This document shows, one piece after another, positions 1 through 11,544 of a DNA stretch of 64,000 nucleotides (the first letter of the stretch is position 1; the number at the start of each line of letters is the position of its first letter). Under the pieces are notes generated by a model that was not told the origin of the DNA, ran no database searches, and saw only the letters and a list, made by a program, of their open reading frames with translations. Origin of the DNA: Hypericum androsaemum (taxonomy: Eukaryota > Streptophyta > Magnoliopsida > Malpighiales > Hypericaceae); assembly GCA_963995505.1 (NCBI GenBank), contig OZ023196.1, positions 10,413,106 to 10,477,105 of the forward strand, written 5' to 3'. The position numbers and the translations under genes are program-made.

Positions 1-1118
1 TCATTAGTTTCTGAGTTTTGAGAAATCAAACTCATTAGTTCCCGAGACCAATTTTTACCTCGTGAAATTGTCAGAATACCCTTTACTAGTCGTGCGTGTT
101 TCAAGATTTCATATGTGAGCTTGTCTCTTTCTATAGTTGTGAGTTGTTAGTTGAGGAAGGAGGAGGTCCTTTGCGTCTTTGGTCGAAATTAGAGAGGGGT
201 GAGTCCTTGACTGTATAAAAAGAGGGCAAGTCCGATGTAAGATCTTCTATTTGATTTTGGTACAACCGTTCAATCCAAGCTAGTACATTTTTTGATGAAT
301 GAAAATGGAAGGATGACAAAGATTCAAGCAAAGGCGAAACATGGTTGTTACTGAAGTTAAACAAGTTTCTGCAGTGTGAGAAGACCTCGATTTATTCCGG
401 AATCAGAGTCTTGATGACCTGCAATATTTGCACCACTTGTGTCATATATGGCATATAGGAAGGAATTTGAGAAGTGCATACCAGGGCCAACTTGAGCACT
501 GGCATTACCTCATCTTCAGGATAATCTCCCATTCTCGCGTCGACGCAATCCAACGCATTTCCTTGCTCGAGCAAGACCCTCACATGATCATTCAAAATCA
601 CAACATAGTCTTCACCGTATTTGACTAGTCTTCTACTCGTCACGAGCTAAAGAATCAGGATTCTAAACCTGTATATAATACATTTCTCTGTGACCCTCAA
701 GTTCTGGCATGCTAGTTCTGGAGCAACATAGCCTATTGTACTCTGAAACCTGTTGCTCATGACATGCTTGTCAAGTTTTGTCACAAGCCTCGCCAGTCCA
801 AAATCCGAAATCATGGAGTTGAAGTTCTCGTCGAGGAGGATGTTGCTCGGTTTTATGTTGTAATGTATGATGGACAGTTTAAACGAATTTAGCAAATTAG
901 CTAGTCCCTTTGCAGTCCCGAGAATGATCTTGAAACACACACGACTAGTAAAGGGTATTATGATAATTTCATGAGGTAAAATTTGGTCTCAGAGACTAAT
1001 GAGTTCGGTTTCTCAAAACTCAGGAACTAATGAGTTTGATTTCTTAAAAATTAGTGATTAATTTACTAACAATTAAACTTACTAGTACATTATATCAAAA
1101 CTCATGTACTTATGATTA
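1..1118. mobile_element. Mutator-like element (Pack-MULE), left end cut by the window
   Basis: Bases 1-108 and about 933-1040 are inverted copies of each other. Both carry the same phrases (actcattagtt, gagaccaa, tttacctc.tgaaatt, aataccctttactagtcg) in opposite orientation. Between them lies a broken receptor-kinase fragment, the layout expected of a Pack-MULE. The right TIR continues outward to about 1118 and resembles the outer TIR of the complete MULE at 23330-23974, including the stretch cattat.tcaaaac. The outer part of the left TIR and its 9-bp target duplication lie beyond base 1, so the insertion cannot be closed. Inner boundaries are approximate. Confidence 0.7.
392..940 (-). pseudogene. 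LRR receptor-like (inactive) kinase C-terminal fragment, broken by a nonsense codon
   Basis: Translation of the minus strand gives the C-terminal half of a kinase domain: a catalytic-loop region IIHYNIKPSNILLDENFN, then ISDFGLARL, then GYVAPELACQNLRV, then a C-lobe VLLEQGNALDCVD...LALVCTSQIPS. It most resembles the probably inactive LRR receptor kinase At3g28040, whose catalytic loop also lacks the usual HRD. There is no N-lobe, transmembrane segment or LRR. An in-frame TAG at 647-649 sits where the family has Glu (ILEL), so one base change broke the frame. The reading frame resumes directly and ends at 392. The fragment lies between MULE TIRs, which points to transposon capture. Not expected to make a working kinase. 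Confidence 0.8.
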
Positions 1119-1402
1119 TTCGATTCCAAAAAAGGGAAAAAAACTTCATAGGTAAAAAATGTCAAACCACTAAAGTAAAATTTTTCTTAATTAAAAATGA
1201 TGGCCATTTTCATCCTACTCCAATCTAGGCCACATTTCCCCTATTTTCTCCATGACGTGACTACCGAAATCTCTTCAAGACCTTCCTTTTAAAAAAAAAG
1301 AAATCCCTAATACAAAACGACTTTCTTTCCCCCATTTTCTGAAAATAATTTCGACACAACGTTTTCCCATTAATTAAACCACCTCAAACACCAAGCCGAC
1401 TC
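1119..1402 (+). promoter_or_regulatory. 5' region of the RABF1-like gene
   Basis: About 280 bp separate the MULE end from the start codon. The sequence is AT-rich and becomes CT-rich near the gene (tttctttcccccatttt). I see no clear TATA box, as is common for plant housekeeping genes. The transcription start cannot be placed. A MULE end this close to the gene may affect its upstream control. Confidence 0.35.
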
Positions 1403-4400
1403 ATGGGTTGCTCCTCTTCTCTTCCGGGTAAAAATTAGGGTTTCACCTTCTTTCTCTAAATTGTATCAAAATTTGAACATTTCCTATTAGGGTTCTGTTT
1501 TTTTTGTTGTTGTTAAGAATCTGGTGATTGTGATTCCCCTCGAGGGTTGGGTAGCTCAATCCCTTTGTTTTCTTTCCGGGTTTATTTGTGTATTATAATA
1601 TATTTCTGGGTTTTTATTTATTTATTGAAGTTGTTCTTATGTGCGTTTGATTCTGTTTAATTTGCTGTAGATAGAAGTAGTCCTGGGGGGTTGACTGGAA
1701 TCAACAACTCCGAGAATGGTGGAGCCGCTCCGGACTCGAAGAACCTTCGTGTAAAGGTAAATTTCGCGCAGCCTCTAGCAGTGGTGATCTTGTTTTGGAT
1801 ATAGGAAATGATCGTTTGAACGATACAGTACACACAAGGGTGATTAGATTTGATTTCCCGGGGCGGGGAGGGTGTTTGGTCTGTGGAACTTGAGTGATAG
1901 GTGGCATTTCTGGATGACGCTCTCGATGCTACATTTTATTGTATGCTCTGCTTATTCAAACTTCTGATACATGGTGTTTCGGTGATCTGTGATATGTGCA
2001 ATTTGGGTCGTTCTGCGGCTTTTTATGCATATTACATTCAAATTAAGGTTGGTGGAACAGCCGAGGGTTTCAGTAGGCTATGATGGGGTCATGTATTCAA
2101 CTGTTTTTTCCATAAATTCTACTTCCCAGCTCACTTTTGGTGATCTGCGATGTGTGCAATTTGGGTTGTTCTGCAGCTTTTTATGCATTTTACATTCAAA
2201 TTAAGGTTGGTGGAACGGCCGTTGGTTTCAGTGGTCTTTTATGTTCGATGCAATTGAGAGGAAAACAGCTATTTCTGGTCGGATGTCCTGGACGCTTTGG
2301 ATCTCGCAACTACTTGTTAGGCTATGATGCGGTCGGTCATGTATTCAACTGTTCTTTCCATAAATTCTACTTATGTTTCCGATGTCTGAAATGGGAATGT
2401 CAGAGACTTCCCAGCTCACTTTTGGATTTCTCTGTTACTCTATTCCTCTATTAAGATATTATCAAACAGTGAGGTGGTTGATTAAGAAAAGCTTGAAAAT
2501 GATGTCAGGGAATCTCAAAGGCATATTGAATTTGATGGCTTGTTTGGCTGCCAGTAATTTAATTCCCTATATTTCAGGTTCATCTTCAAGTTTCTTAATA
2601 GTCTTCAATAAATTGAATCCCGATTCAGTTATGCTATTTCCATTTTCTAGAGGACCCAAATGTGGACTGCCATCCCATGCTTTTTTATGATTGGATGAGG
2701 TGTCTCTAAATTTTACTGGGTTGATGGGGTTTTCTGTCATATGTTGTAACTGTGGTCCCAGTTTCATTTGCCATCCCATACTTTTTTATGATTGGATCAG
2801 GAGTCTCTAAATTTTACTGGGTTGATGGGGTTTTCTGTCATATGTTGTAACTGTGGTCCCAGTTTCATTTATCTTTTATAAGAGATCCAACATTTCGTTT
2901 GTGATTATTTTTTTCACTCTTGGCTAGGTAAAGAATACTCTTGATATCTTTACGACAATAGAACATACTCACATTTTGCTGCACTGTTCTGAAGTTAAAT
3001 TTCCTCCAGCATAGTGTGTCCTTGTGTTGTTATGTTGATCAAGCTCCACTTTGTTAATGGAAATGAAAGTTAATTTCATTTTCTTTGACAGCTGGTTTTG
3101 CTAGGTGATTCAGGTGTTGGAAAAAGTTGTATCGTCCTGCGTTTTGTTCGTGGTCAATTTGATCCAACATCCAAGGCAAGTAACCTTTTTGTTATTTCCA
3201 AGCATAGTATTCTCAAGAGTGTGGAGACTCTTGCAATATTGCTTCATACCTCACCTCCAAAACGAAAGGTCCATCTTACTATAATTATTATTTCATCATT
3301 TCAGGTTACAATTGGAGCTTCATTTCTGTCGCAGACAATTGCTTTGCAAGACTCAACGACTGTTAAGTTTGAGATTTGGGACACTGCAGGTCAAGAGCGG
3401 TAAGAATGCCAATTGTTGTTTATTTTATGTATTAATGGTATTAGTCATATGTTTAATGGTAAGCACATTTGTGGTTTACCACAGTAGTAGTTCAATTTTG
3501 TTTTTTTTTTGTAATTCTCTTGAGAACCTACTCTATTTGATCAGGTATGCTGCATTAGCACCCTTATATTACAGAGGTGCTGGAGTAGCTGTTATCGTGT
3601 ATGATATAACAAGCCCCGAGTCTTTCAGAAAAGCACAATATTGGGTTAAGGTGGATTGCTAGATTCTTCTCCGCTCTCTAAACCGTTTGATCTCTACTAA
3701 TTTCTTAGTGCTCATTATGGAGTTCACTTGGATTCTTTTTTTCATTGGTCAGCAAATAGCTTGAGTTTGATATCTATCGTGTGACAACTGTCGGTAAATT
3801 TAAAATTGAAAATTTGTAGAAGATTCACAATAGTCAAAATTTAGCTCAATATCAGAATCAGAAGTCAAATGTGGATCTGAATGTGGACATGGAGTTTTTA
3901 ACCCTTAAAGCTTCTCCAGATTGTGAAAACTCTGGTCACACGACTCACCCTCTTTGTTTTCTTCGCCGGTGCCTTGCTAGAAATTGTGGGCACTATACAT
4001 TGTTGCGGTCTGGAGTTACAATAGCAACCAATTAGGACCCTGTGCAGAAGCACTCACTCCATACTAGCAATTAAGTGAAATCTTTAAAGTACATTGTTTT
4101 CTGGTTGCTTGCTTGTTCTTCTACTCTGTTAACATGAATTATCTCATAATTTGGGCCCGGATGTTGATCTACGTGACTTAATTTAAATTCTTGAACTGTT
4201 GCCCTGAGATTGTTCTGGTTGAAAGTTGATCAATCGTGTCTATTTGTGTAACAGGAGCTTCAAAAGCATGGAAGCCCTGACATAGTCATGGCTTTAGTCG
4301 GTAACAAGGCAGATCTTCAAGAGAATAGGGAAGTGCCTACTGAGGTACGCAGTACTTATGAGCCATGATTAATGAGTTGGTGCCTTTTATGGTAATTGAT

Positions 4401-6053
4401 GCAATTTGTTCTCTTCATAAGGATGGAGCCGCATATGCGGAGAAGAATAGCATGTTCTTTGTTGAGACATCAGCAAAAACGGCAGACAACGTAAATCATC
4501 TATTTGAGGTACTTCTGATAACTGGGACTAATTTGGTTTTCCTAACTTGTTTTTGTTGTAAAGTACATCGATAATGGAGGTGAAACAGAAACCAATTAGG
4601 AAAGGTGAATTTTCTGTCAAGTTCTCGGTGGGTCTAGATAAATGAAACATGGGAGTCTATATGCTTCCTTTGTTCTGTGTAGTCCTGAAACTACACAATT
4701 CGTCGGAGTACTGTTTTGGTTGATAAGTGGTACATTCAACAGACTTTTTTTCAACCGAAAAGGATAAACGTTTCTTCCTAAGTTGTATAAAGGATTGCTT
4801 CAGTTAGACTGACCATATAGTTAGCTCACCAAATCTATTGTAACTTAAGAATTAAGATAGTGCTGACTAAGAAATTGGGTTACTTTTGAACTGTCCCTGG
4901 GGGAACTTGGTCTTGGTTTTTTCTGCAAAAGAATGATGTCCTCTTCGTTTTTTTCTCCTTGAGAATGTCTAATTGTGGTGGTTTTTAAACAAAAAAGTTA
5001 CATTTCCAAAAGTTTTAATGTGATTGGACAAGTTTGAAATGGTTAATGTGTCTGTTGTAGTCATACCTGTAAAACGTTTCAAACCTGCATCCCATCACGT
5101 AAAACCTTTTGAAAGGTACACTTCATTGATAAAAAAACCACTGATTGTGTTGGAATGCTATCATTATCGGGTGCTTCCTTTAGTTCATCCATGTTAGTGT
5201 CACCAGAGACTGTAGTTTCCTTGGTGCAAAAGGTTAGGTGGCAACTATCATGTAATTTGGTGATATCTGCATCTCTCATTTATATCTTGCACTTGGGGTT
5301 TTTGATGAAAAAGTTTGGAGTTCATGTAGTTTGTTTCTATGTTGTCAATAGCGCGCTATGTAGCGTTTTTCATGCCTACCGTTTCGATATGCTGCTGCTA
5401 AATGCTATTGACAATAGCGGCCCTATAGCGGCCAAATAGCTTTATTGTCTCAATCACGAATGTGTGACAAAAAATTATTCCTATTGCTGGTAGCACCCTT
5501 TTCTTGTGTATCAAAGCACATGCATTTGGCCGAATTGAAGATGACTAATTGAATAACTCGTGTTTCGTTGGTTTCACCATATAGACATAGATACTAGTTG
5601 ATGTCATATCCTTGAAGCTTTATTTGGTGAAGTTTATTGTTAAAAGCTGTATGTGCTGATATTATTGTATTTGTGGTCCAGAACCTAATCCTGTTAACCA
5701 TCACGATTCCTGAGACGTGGGAAACACAATATAAAACTTGACCTTGAGTCTAATTTACTATGTTTACAATGTTAGCATCAGTTTGATAACTTCCTAATGT
5801 AGATACTCATCTTGTTCTGTTTCGTACTTGATCATCGAGGTAGAAGAAGGAGCTCCCTGCATTAAGTTCTTAGGTTATACCCGAATAACGCTTATCTTAT
5901 GCCAGAGCACGGGTCTTATTCTAGCTCTTAGTCGATATCTCCGTTCCGGTAGCCTTCTGTAAGGTTGTTGTACATTGTATGACAAGCATGCTTATAATTT
6001 CTGTATCTGGACAGGAAATTGCGAAGAGACTACCTCGTCCTGCTCCTTTGTGA
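1403..6053 (+). CDS. RABF1: RABF1/ARA6-type Rab5 GTPase, 8 exons, 203 aa
   Basis: Coding exons by splice consensus: 1403-1427, 1671-1756, 3092-3175, 3305-3399, 3545-3650, 4255-4344, 4422-4508, 6015-6053. Together they encode 203 residues. The plant-specific ARA6 class works on late/multivesicular endosomes and in fusion at the plasma membrane. Visible signs are an N-terminal MGCSSS (Gly2 for N-myristoylation, Cys3 for palmitoylation) and a C-terminus ending in RPAPL with no prenylation cysteines. These replace the C-terminal lipid of ordinary Rabs. Nucleotide-binding motifs are all present: P-loop GDSGVGKS (42-49), DTAGQER (91-97), NKAD (149-152), ETSAK (177-181). Length matches the family (about 202). 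Intron 3 has a GC donor (3176-3177); all other introns are GT-AG. Intron 7 is about 1.5 kb. No frame damage is seen, so the gene is likely functional. Confidence 0.95.
1981..2430 (+). repeat. Diverged tandem duplication in RABF1 intron 2
   Basis: A block starting ggtgatctgtgat at 1981 recurs at 2139 (ggtgatctgcgat). Both copies share gtgcaatttgggt, tttttatgca and acattcaaattaaggttgg. Each is followed by a ctatgatg...catgtattcaactgtt...cataaattctact section. The second copy is longer and contains sequence missing from the first. It makes open frames in several phases that I take to be chance. Confidence 0.7.
2669..2870 (+). repeat. Two-copy 101-bp tandem repeat in RABF1 intron 2
   Basis: Unit 1 is 2669-2769 and unit 2 is 2770-2870, each starting gccatcccat and ending gtttcattt. 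Only a few substitutions are seen (for example gatgaggtg versus gatcaggag). The near identity suggests a recent duplication that did not disturb the splice sites. Confidence 0.9.
5342..5440. repeat. TAGCG/GGCCGCTA-rich imperfect palindromic tract in RABF1 intron 7
   Basis: The tract opens ttgtcaatagcgcgctat and closes gctattgacaatagcgg followed by tatagcggccaaatagc, so its ends are partly inverted copies. This is the look of a small non-autonomous DNA transposon end. No target duplication could be fixed, so the class is left open. Confidence 0.35.
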
Positions 6054-7949
6054 TCGGAGGAGGACATTGTAACTAATGTCACTTGTAACGTTACTGGAAT
6101 CGAATATCCGACTTGCCCGTATCAAGCTTGTGTATATCGTATTTTTATGGTCGTGTATATCGTATCGTGTTGTAAACTTCACTCGTTTCTAACGGGTTTC
6201 TGTCTATTCGAAGCATCGATTACCAGATAATTGTCTATTTGTACCGAAATTTGCTTTGTGTTTGGAAGGAGAAAGTAGAAAGTTGTCGATCGTTAATACG
6301 CAGTTTTGGTTCAAAATTATTGACCACGATCACAATTTAATGTACTCTAATTTATTAGGCAAAAGGGTGAGTTTTGACTAGGAGTGGCAATGTAGTTAAG
6401 GGTTTATAGGATCCAAATCTAGACCCTAGATATTGAAGTAGGATTCAGACTCTACTAGATTTAGCGGTAAAGATCCAAACTCATATTCACAGGGTTCTCA
6501 TGGTCCAAATCAAGATTCATATCCTACTCGTGGAACTATTGACTTACAAAATAATTTTAATATTTCAATATAAACTATTTAAAAAATATATTCAAATTGA
6601 CACTCAACACTATAAAATACCAATACTTACTTTTAAGGTGAGAAATGAATAATCTTGTATTTTTCTTACAAAACTAAACTTTCATTTTAAGCCAATCCAA
6701 ATATTTTAAATAAAATGCTAGTTTTGGTTTAAACAATCTGTAGCTTTCAAGAATCTTAACCAGTGATCTTTTCAAGATGCAATCAGACCATGGTCATGGA
6801 TGTTGTACGCATTGTTCCAAACTGGGCCAGCAACAAGTATCTGAAGGATGACTTTAATGATAGATTTTTTCAAAGGCTAGATGGTGACCAGAAGCACTAA
6901 CGTCATTTTCCTACTATTAGAAGTTGGTTAACTGCCCAAAAAAATTGATTAAATCACTTACTAAAATCATAAGTTCAAGTTTTAAAAAGTATCATTAAAA
7001 AATATATGACAGTTCTCGATTCTGAATAACAAAGTTGATGGGGCAGTCGGATTTTGGTGATTGGTTCGCAGCAACTATTGGCGTCAAAGTTCATCCTCTT
7101 GACTTCTTCACCAACTGCGAGTGGTTGCTATATTGCTTCGACGGATGTGACGATGGGTTTGAGTTTTAGTTGGAAGTGGGAGGAAAAAGATGAAAATGGA
7201 AGGAAAACGTGAAGGAATTTTTTAAAAATTTGTCAAAAATATTTTGGAAATTTATGTTGTCCACGTCAAAAATGTTTTTTAAGAAGATAATTGATATAAA
7301 TTCACAAACCACATAGGTTGAATTTGAAATTTTAAATCACAAATCGTGAACACGAAAATTCGTGAAATCACATAATATTAAAGAATACTTTTAAAAAAAA
7401 AAGTGTGATCTTCCTAGTACATTTCATTTTTCCTGCATCCCCGTCACAATCAAGAGTTGTTATCTAGATTTTCGTGGCACTGGATTGGATTAATTGTCTT
7501 TATTTTGGAAATGACGGGATTAGACTAGGTACTTAGTCCTCCCTTATCATGCACCACCACGTGGACAATGTCCGGAAGATGCGTGTATCTGCAACTCGCA
7601 TCGTCGATCTTTCCTGGTGGATCGATAAAAGATATTCTAAATTATTAAATTTAAATTAATCAATTTAATAATTATTCAGATATTATGTTAATCCTTCTCA
7701 TTAGCCTCGTACTATTTTGTCGCAATATTGCACGTGAAATGTGGGCTCCAGTACGTTGTTAATCACAACTCGCACGAGGATGGGCTTGGTCTGCAATTTA
7801 TCTTTAAGTGAACAGATGTTGGACACCGACCTGTGTAGTGACACCTGCTTTTTTGTAGATAATTAATGTAATTAACTTCAATTTAGTACACGTGGTACAA
7901 TTTCAGTGAAATATCGTATGGGTTCGTATTTTCTTCCCCATTTTTGGTA
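6054..7949. other. RABF1 3' flank and intergenic DNA without a recognised gene
   Basis: The first 250 bp are probably the RABF1 3' UTR, with a repeated gtgtatatcgta phrase. After that the DNA is AT-rich. A phrase taggagtggcaatg near 6380 resembles a hAT-type terminus, but no partner end was found. No supported gene. Confidence 0.5.
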
Positions 7950-8257
7950 TTAAAATATGATAAGTGTGGAAAATTCATCAATCTATTGTCTTAAAGTTTT
8001 GGATTGAATATAGAGATTTTAACATGGTATCAGAGCGGGTTGATCCCGTGCCCATTGTTGTACTCGCACATTCCCCATTTCTCGCACGTTGGCGAAATCA
8101 AAGCCCGTGCAATCTTCGACGAGATGGGTCTTGTTTGAAGGAGCGTGTTGAGAATCCCACATCGCTTAGTGCAAGAGTGGAAGACAAAATTATAAGTGTG
8201 AAAAATCTACCGATCTATTGTCTTAAAATTTTGAGTTAGATATAGAAATTCTAAACA
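7950..8257 (+). mobile_element. TRIM (miniature LTR retrotransposon), 5' LTR truncated
   Basis: The 3' LTR is 8146-8257, starting tgttgagaatcccacatcg and ending ctaaaca. A partial 5' LTR (about 7950-8024) matches its second half (ataagtgtg..aaa, atctattgtcttaaa, ttttaaca). Directly after it is a primer-binding site tggtatcagagc (8025-8036), complementary to initiator methionine tRNA. A purine-rich stretch (gaaggagcg) precedes the 3' LTR. The internal part is only about 120 bp and noncoding, as in TRIM elements, which need another element's enzymes. The start of the 5' LTR is missing. Confidence 0.85.
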
Positions 8258-8482
8258 ATGTATTTGTAATTTGCTTCGTGATCCTAGATATCTGGCATGA
8301 TTAAAGTCGACGAATTGATATTATATTATATAGTTGGAAAAATGTAAACTTGACTTCTGTGACATGAACGAGATTAATGATGGCCAGGGGATGATACGAC
8401 AATTCTATTAAGAAGAGAAAACATAATTAGGACCATAAATAATAATTGTTTTTTATTTGACTGAGAAAAATCGCATGGTAAC

Positions 8483-8800
8483 GGATTGTCTACCATGCTC
8501 ATGAATAGTTGTATTGGGCTGGCATCTCGAAAGATTTTAGCAATCAGGAGCTGATTCTTTTTCTAGACTAGGTATCCACGGATTGTCTTAGTTGTTTTGG
8601 CTTAGGTGGAGTGAAGATTCTGCTGTTTCTCTTACACGCTTGTTTGAAGTTGCAACTGTCCATTTTGGTTGATTGCTCCCCCAAAAGTTGCTGTGTTATG
8701 GGGGAGGGGATTTTTACAATGTTTTGGGGTTTCACTTTTGAAGGTTCTGTACAAATTACTTACGGTTTTTAATAAAATTTCTCAACTTATAAAAAAAAAG
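8483..8800 (+). mobile_element. 5'-truncated LINE (non-LTR) insertion with 18-bp target duplication
   Basis: The 318-bp insert ends with aataaaatttctcaac and a poly(A) run. It is flanked by exact copies of gaaaaatcgcatggtaac at 8465-8482 and 8801-8818. A 3' poly(A) tail with a long exact target duplication is the mark of target-primed reverse transcription. No ORF2 domain remains, so the LINE class rests on structure. Confidence 0.85.
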
Positions 8801-8818
8801 GAAAAATCGCATGGTAAC

Positions 8819-10797
8819 AAATAGAATTTACTGACTATACCAGAATTAGATTTAAGTGTAAATATTAAAATAGTTATTCAAGGCTCGTTGACTACTTAAA
8901 AAAAGGTTATTTTGGTTGCATTTCAATATTTTTAATATAACACTTGGTATTATATTATATTATATTGACCGACATTTCTACCCAATCATTTAGGGTTTAA
9001 CAAGATCCCAAGGGCCATTGTTTTTGAGGAATGCAATATTTACATACCCAACCTAGAAAATCACTTGGAAACTTATTGTGAGATGATTGTTCTGGAGATT
9101 TTTTTGAACAAATAAAATTTTATTTATTCAAAAAAAAAAATCACAAAAATGGCAAGTAATTAAATTTATTATTTATTACATCATTTAATGTTCATGAGTA
9201 AATATCACCTATATTACCATAAGATAATAATCTATCTAAGAAACTGTTGAGAAATTGAGTTAAACTTGATATTTAGAATGTGCAATCCATTATTGAATTG
9301 GTTGTAACTTGTATACATTGACCTTCCAAAAAAACTTGTATACATTGTGTAGTCCGGGAAAATGTCGTTTTTATGTCCATCATCCATTGCTTTTTTTTTA
9401 ATTGTGGCTTTAAAAGCCTAACATGAAGTAATATGATGGTTATAATACATAAAATTAAAGTACATAGGACGAAAAAGATAATAAACTAGACATAACAATA
9501 TACGTAATAGACGTCATGTACAATTCCAAAGTTGGTCCATCCTCCATAGCTAACTATTAAAGTTATGCCACTGATTTCAATTTTGGATCTTGTAGTGTTA
9601 GGTCGCTTAGTGGTAAAAAGGCGTCCAGTGATTTGATTAGACCAAGCAACGTCCCACGGGGACAATCCCACCTGAAGTATATGATGGCGCCCATGGCGAT
9701 AGGATTGATTTGGAACTAGTTTTCTTGGTAGCAACTTGGACCTAGCTTGTTGGTTAAGTCTCTATAGCATATCCCCAATCTTGTCAAACCCTATCTCCTG
9801 CCTGTAGTTGGTCTTAACCCGACAAGATTATGAAGAAACGATGGAACAAGAATATTGTGGATTGCTAATAATTCATTTGGTTTACTATAGATTGAAGTTG
9901 ACATCTTACAATATTTAGTACAAGTAATAAGATATTTATATATTTTTTTAATTATTGACTTCAAACTTTACGAATAGAAAATACACTATTAAAAGAGTCA
10001 AACCTAACCTAACAATGTGTACCACGGGTACAATAAGTTTATAAGAAGGTTGAAACGATGGAACAAGAATATTGTGCTAATAATTCATTTGGATTACTGT
10101 AGATTGAAGCTCACATCATGTATCAGGCACAAAGTGATAATATACTTAGATTTTTTTAAAAAGTTATTAAGTTCAAATTTACTATAGAAAAATAGCATTG
10201 AGAGATACCCTTAACAGACAATGGGCACTCTGAAGTCGAGATTTTATGTGTACAATATTTTGTTGATAAGCGACATGTATACAAATTAATTATTCACAAT
10301 ATCCAAGCATCAGATTTTGTTTACACAGTTAGAGACTGAATTTTTAAGGAACATATCATATATTAATACCAAAAAGGTGTGATCTTAGTGAGATTATCTA
10401 TAGTAGGGATCTCTCAAATAATTGCGAAAATAAGCTAATCATACATATCACTGGTCATCATTCTTGTTCTATGATCCTGCGTTTCAATTGCTCTTTTTCA
10501 AACAATTGAACAATGGCGTATTTTTAATTTTGGAGTTGGTAAAATTTTATAGTTTAAAAAAATGGTTGTGCTTAATGTCTAAACTGGATAGACAGGAAGT
10601 ATTTCATAACAATCGTCTTGAATTTTGTGATCAATTTTAAAACAATTATGCCATGATCTAGTCACAACATTAATAGTATAAGCTTCTGCTACTACTAAAC
10701 CAAGGTTGCACAATTGTGATTAAGATTCAAATCATAGTTGTTACAAAATTTTATTTATAAATAAAAATTGCACGTCAGACCACCTGATTCCAATTAA
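8819..10797. other. AT-rich intergenic DNA with a short duplication
   Basis: No supported gene. A block of about 75 bp (gaaacgatggaacaagaat...ctaataattcatttgg) occurs near 9836 and again near 10047. Bases 9596-9690 contain a tRNA-like phrase (cttagtggtaaa) and a degenerate box-B-like stretch with aatcccacctg. This may be an old SINE, but no target duplication was found. Confidence 0.45.
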
Positions 10798-10856
10798 TCT
10801 TATTATAATTATGTAAACTTCTTTTTTTGGTATGACATGGTGGAAATATCTAAACT

Positions 10857-11544
10857 ACCCCAAATCTTAAACTCAAATCTCAAACCTAAAACCCAAGCCC
10901 CAAATCCAATACCCAAAACCCAAAATCCAAAACCCAAAACTCTCAACCTCGAACCCCCGTACCTTCGAAACCCCGCCCCCGGATAGTGGACCAATAGACC
11001 CCCAGACAACCGGACCGCGGACCATCGGACCACCGCAACTCCGGATCCCGGACCACCGGACCATCGAACCACAGGACCCCTAGACCACCGGACCATCGAA
11101 CCACCGAACTACCGGATCCCCAGACCACCAGACCACGGACCTTCAGATCCTAAACCACCAAACTCCCGGACCACGGAACCACTGACCGCGAACCACCGGA
11201 CAACCAGACCACCAGACCTCTGGACCCCGGACCCAAAACCCAAAACCTTAGCCCAAAATCCAAAACCCAAAACCCAAACCAAAAATCCAAAATGCAAACC
11301 TCGAACCCAAAACCCCCAACCTCGAACCCCCGTACCCTCGAACCCTCGCCCTCGGACAGTAGACCACCGGACAACTGGACCGCAGACTACCAAATCATCG
11401 AACCACCAGACCTTCGAACCCCGGACCATCGGACCACCAGACCTCTGGATCCCGAACCACCGGACCCCCAGACCACCAAACCCCGGACCAGACCACTGGA
11501 CCACCGAACCACAGACCCCAGACCACCGAACTCCCAGACTCTCG
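10857..11544 (+). repeat. Degenerate CCGGACCA/GACCACCGGACC minisatellite, block 1
   Basis: Long tract of short variants of gaccaccggacc, gaccatcgaacc and gaccccagacc. It opens with, and is interrupted at 11225-11300 by, telomere-like aaacccaaaa runs. Almost every position has C or A on the plus strand, so the strand is very poor in T. Periods vary, so this is a diverged minisatellite. Long open frames on both strands are by-products. Confidence 0.85.

Noticed and set aside
6370..6540. Possible hAT end (taggagtggcaatg)
   Set aside because: No inverted partner or 8-bp duplication could be found.
9596..9690. Possible tRNA gene or SINE (cttagtggtaaa ... aatcccacctg)
   Set aside because: Box B is too degenerate, no cloverleaf can be drawn and no target duplication was found; noted only as a weak SINE-like trace.
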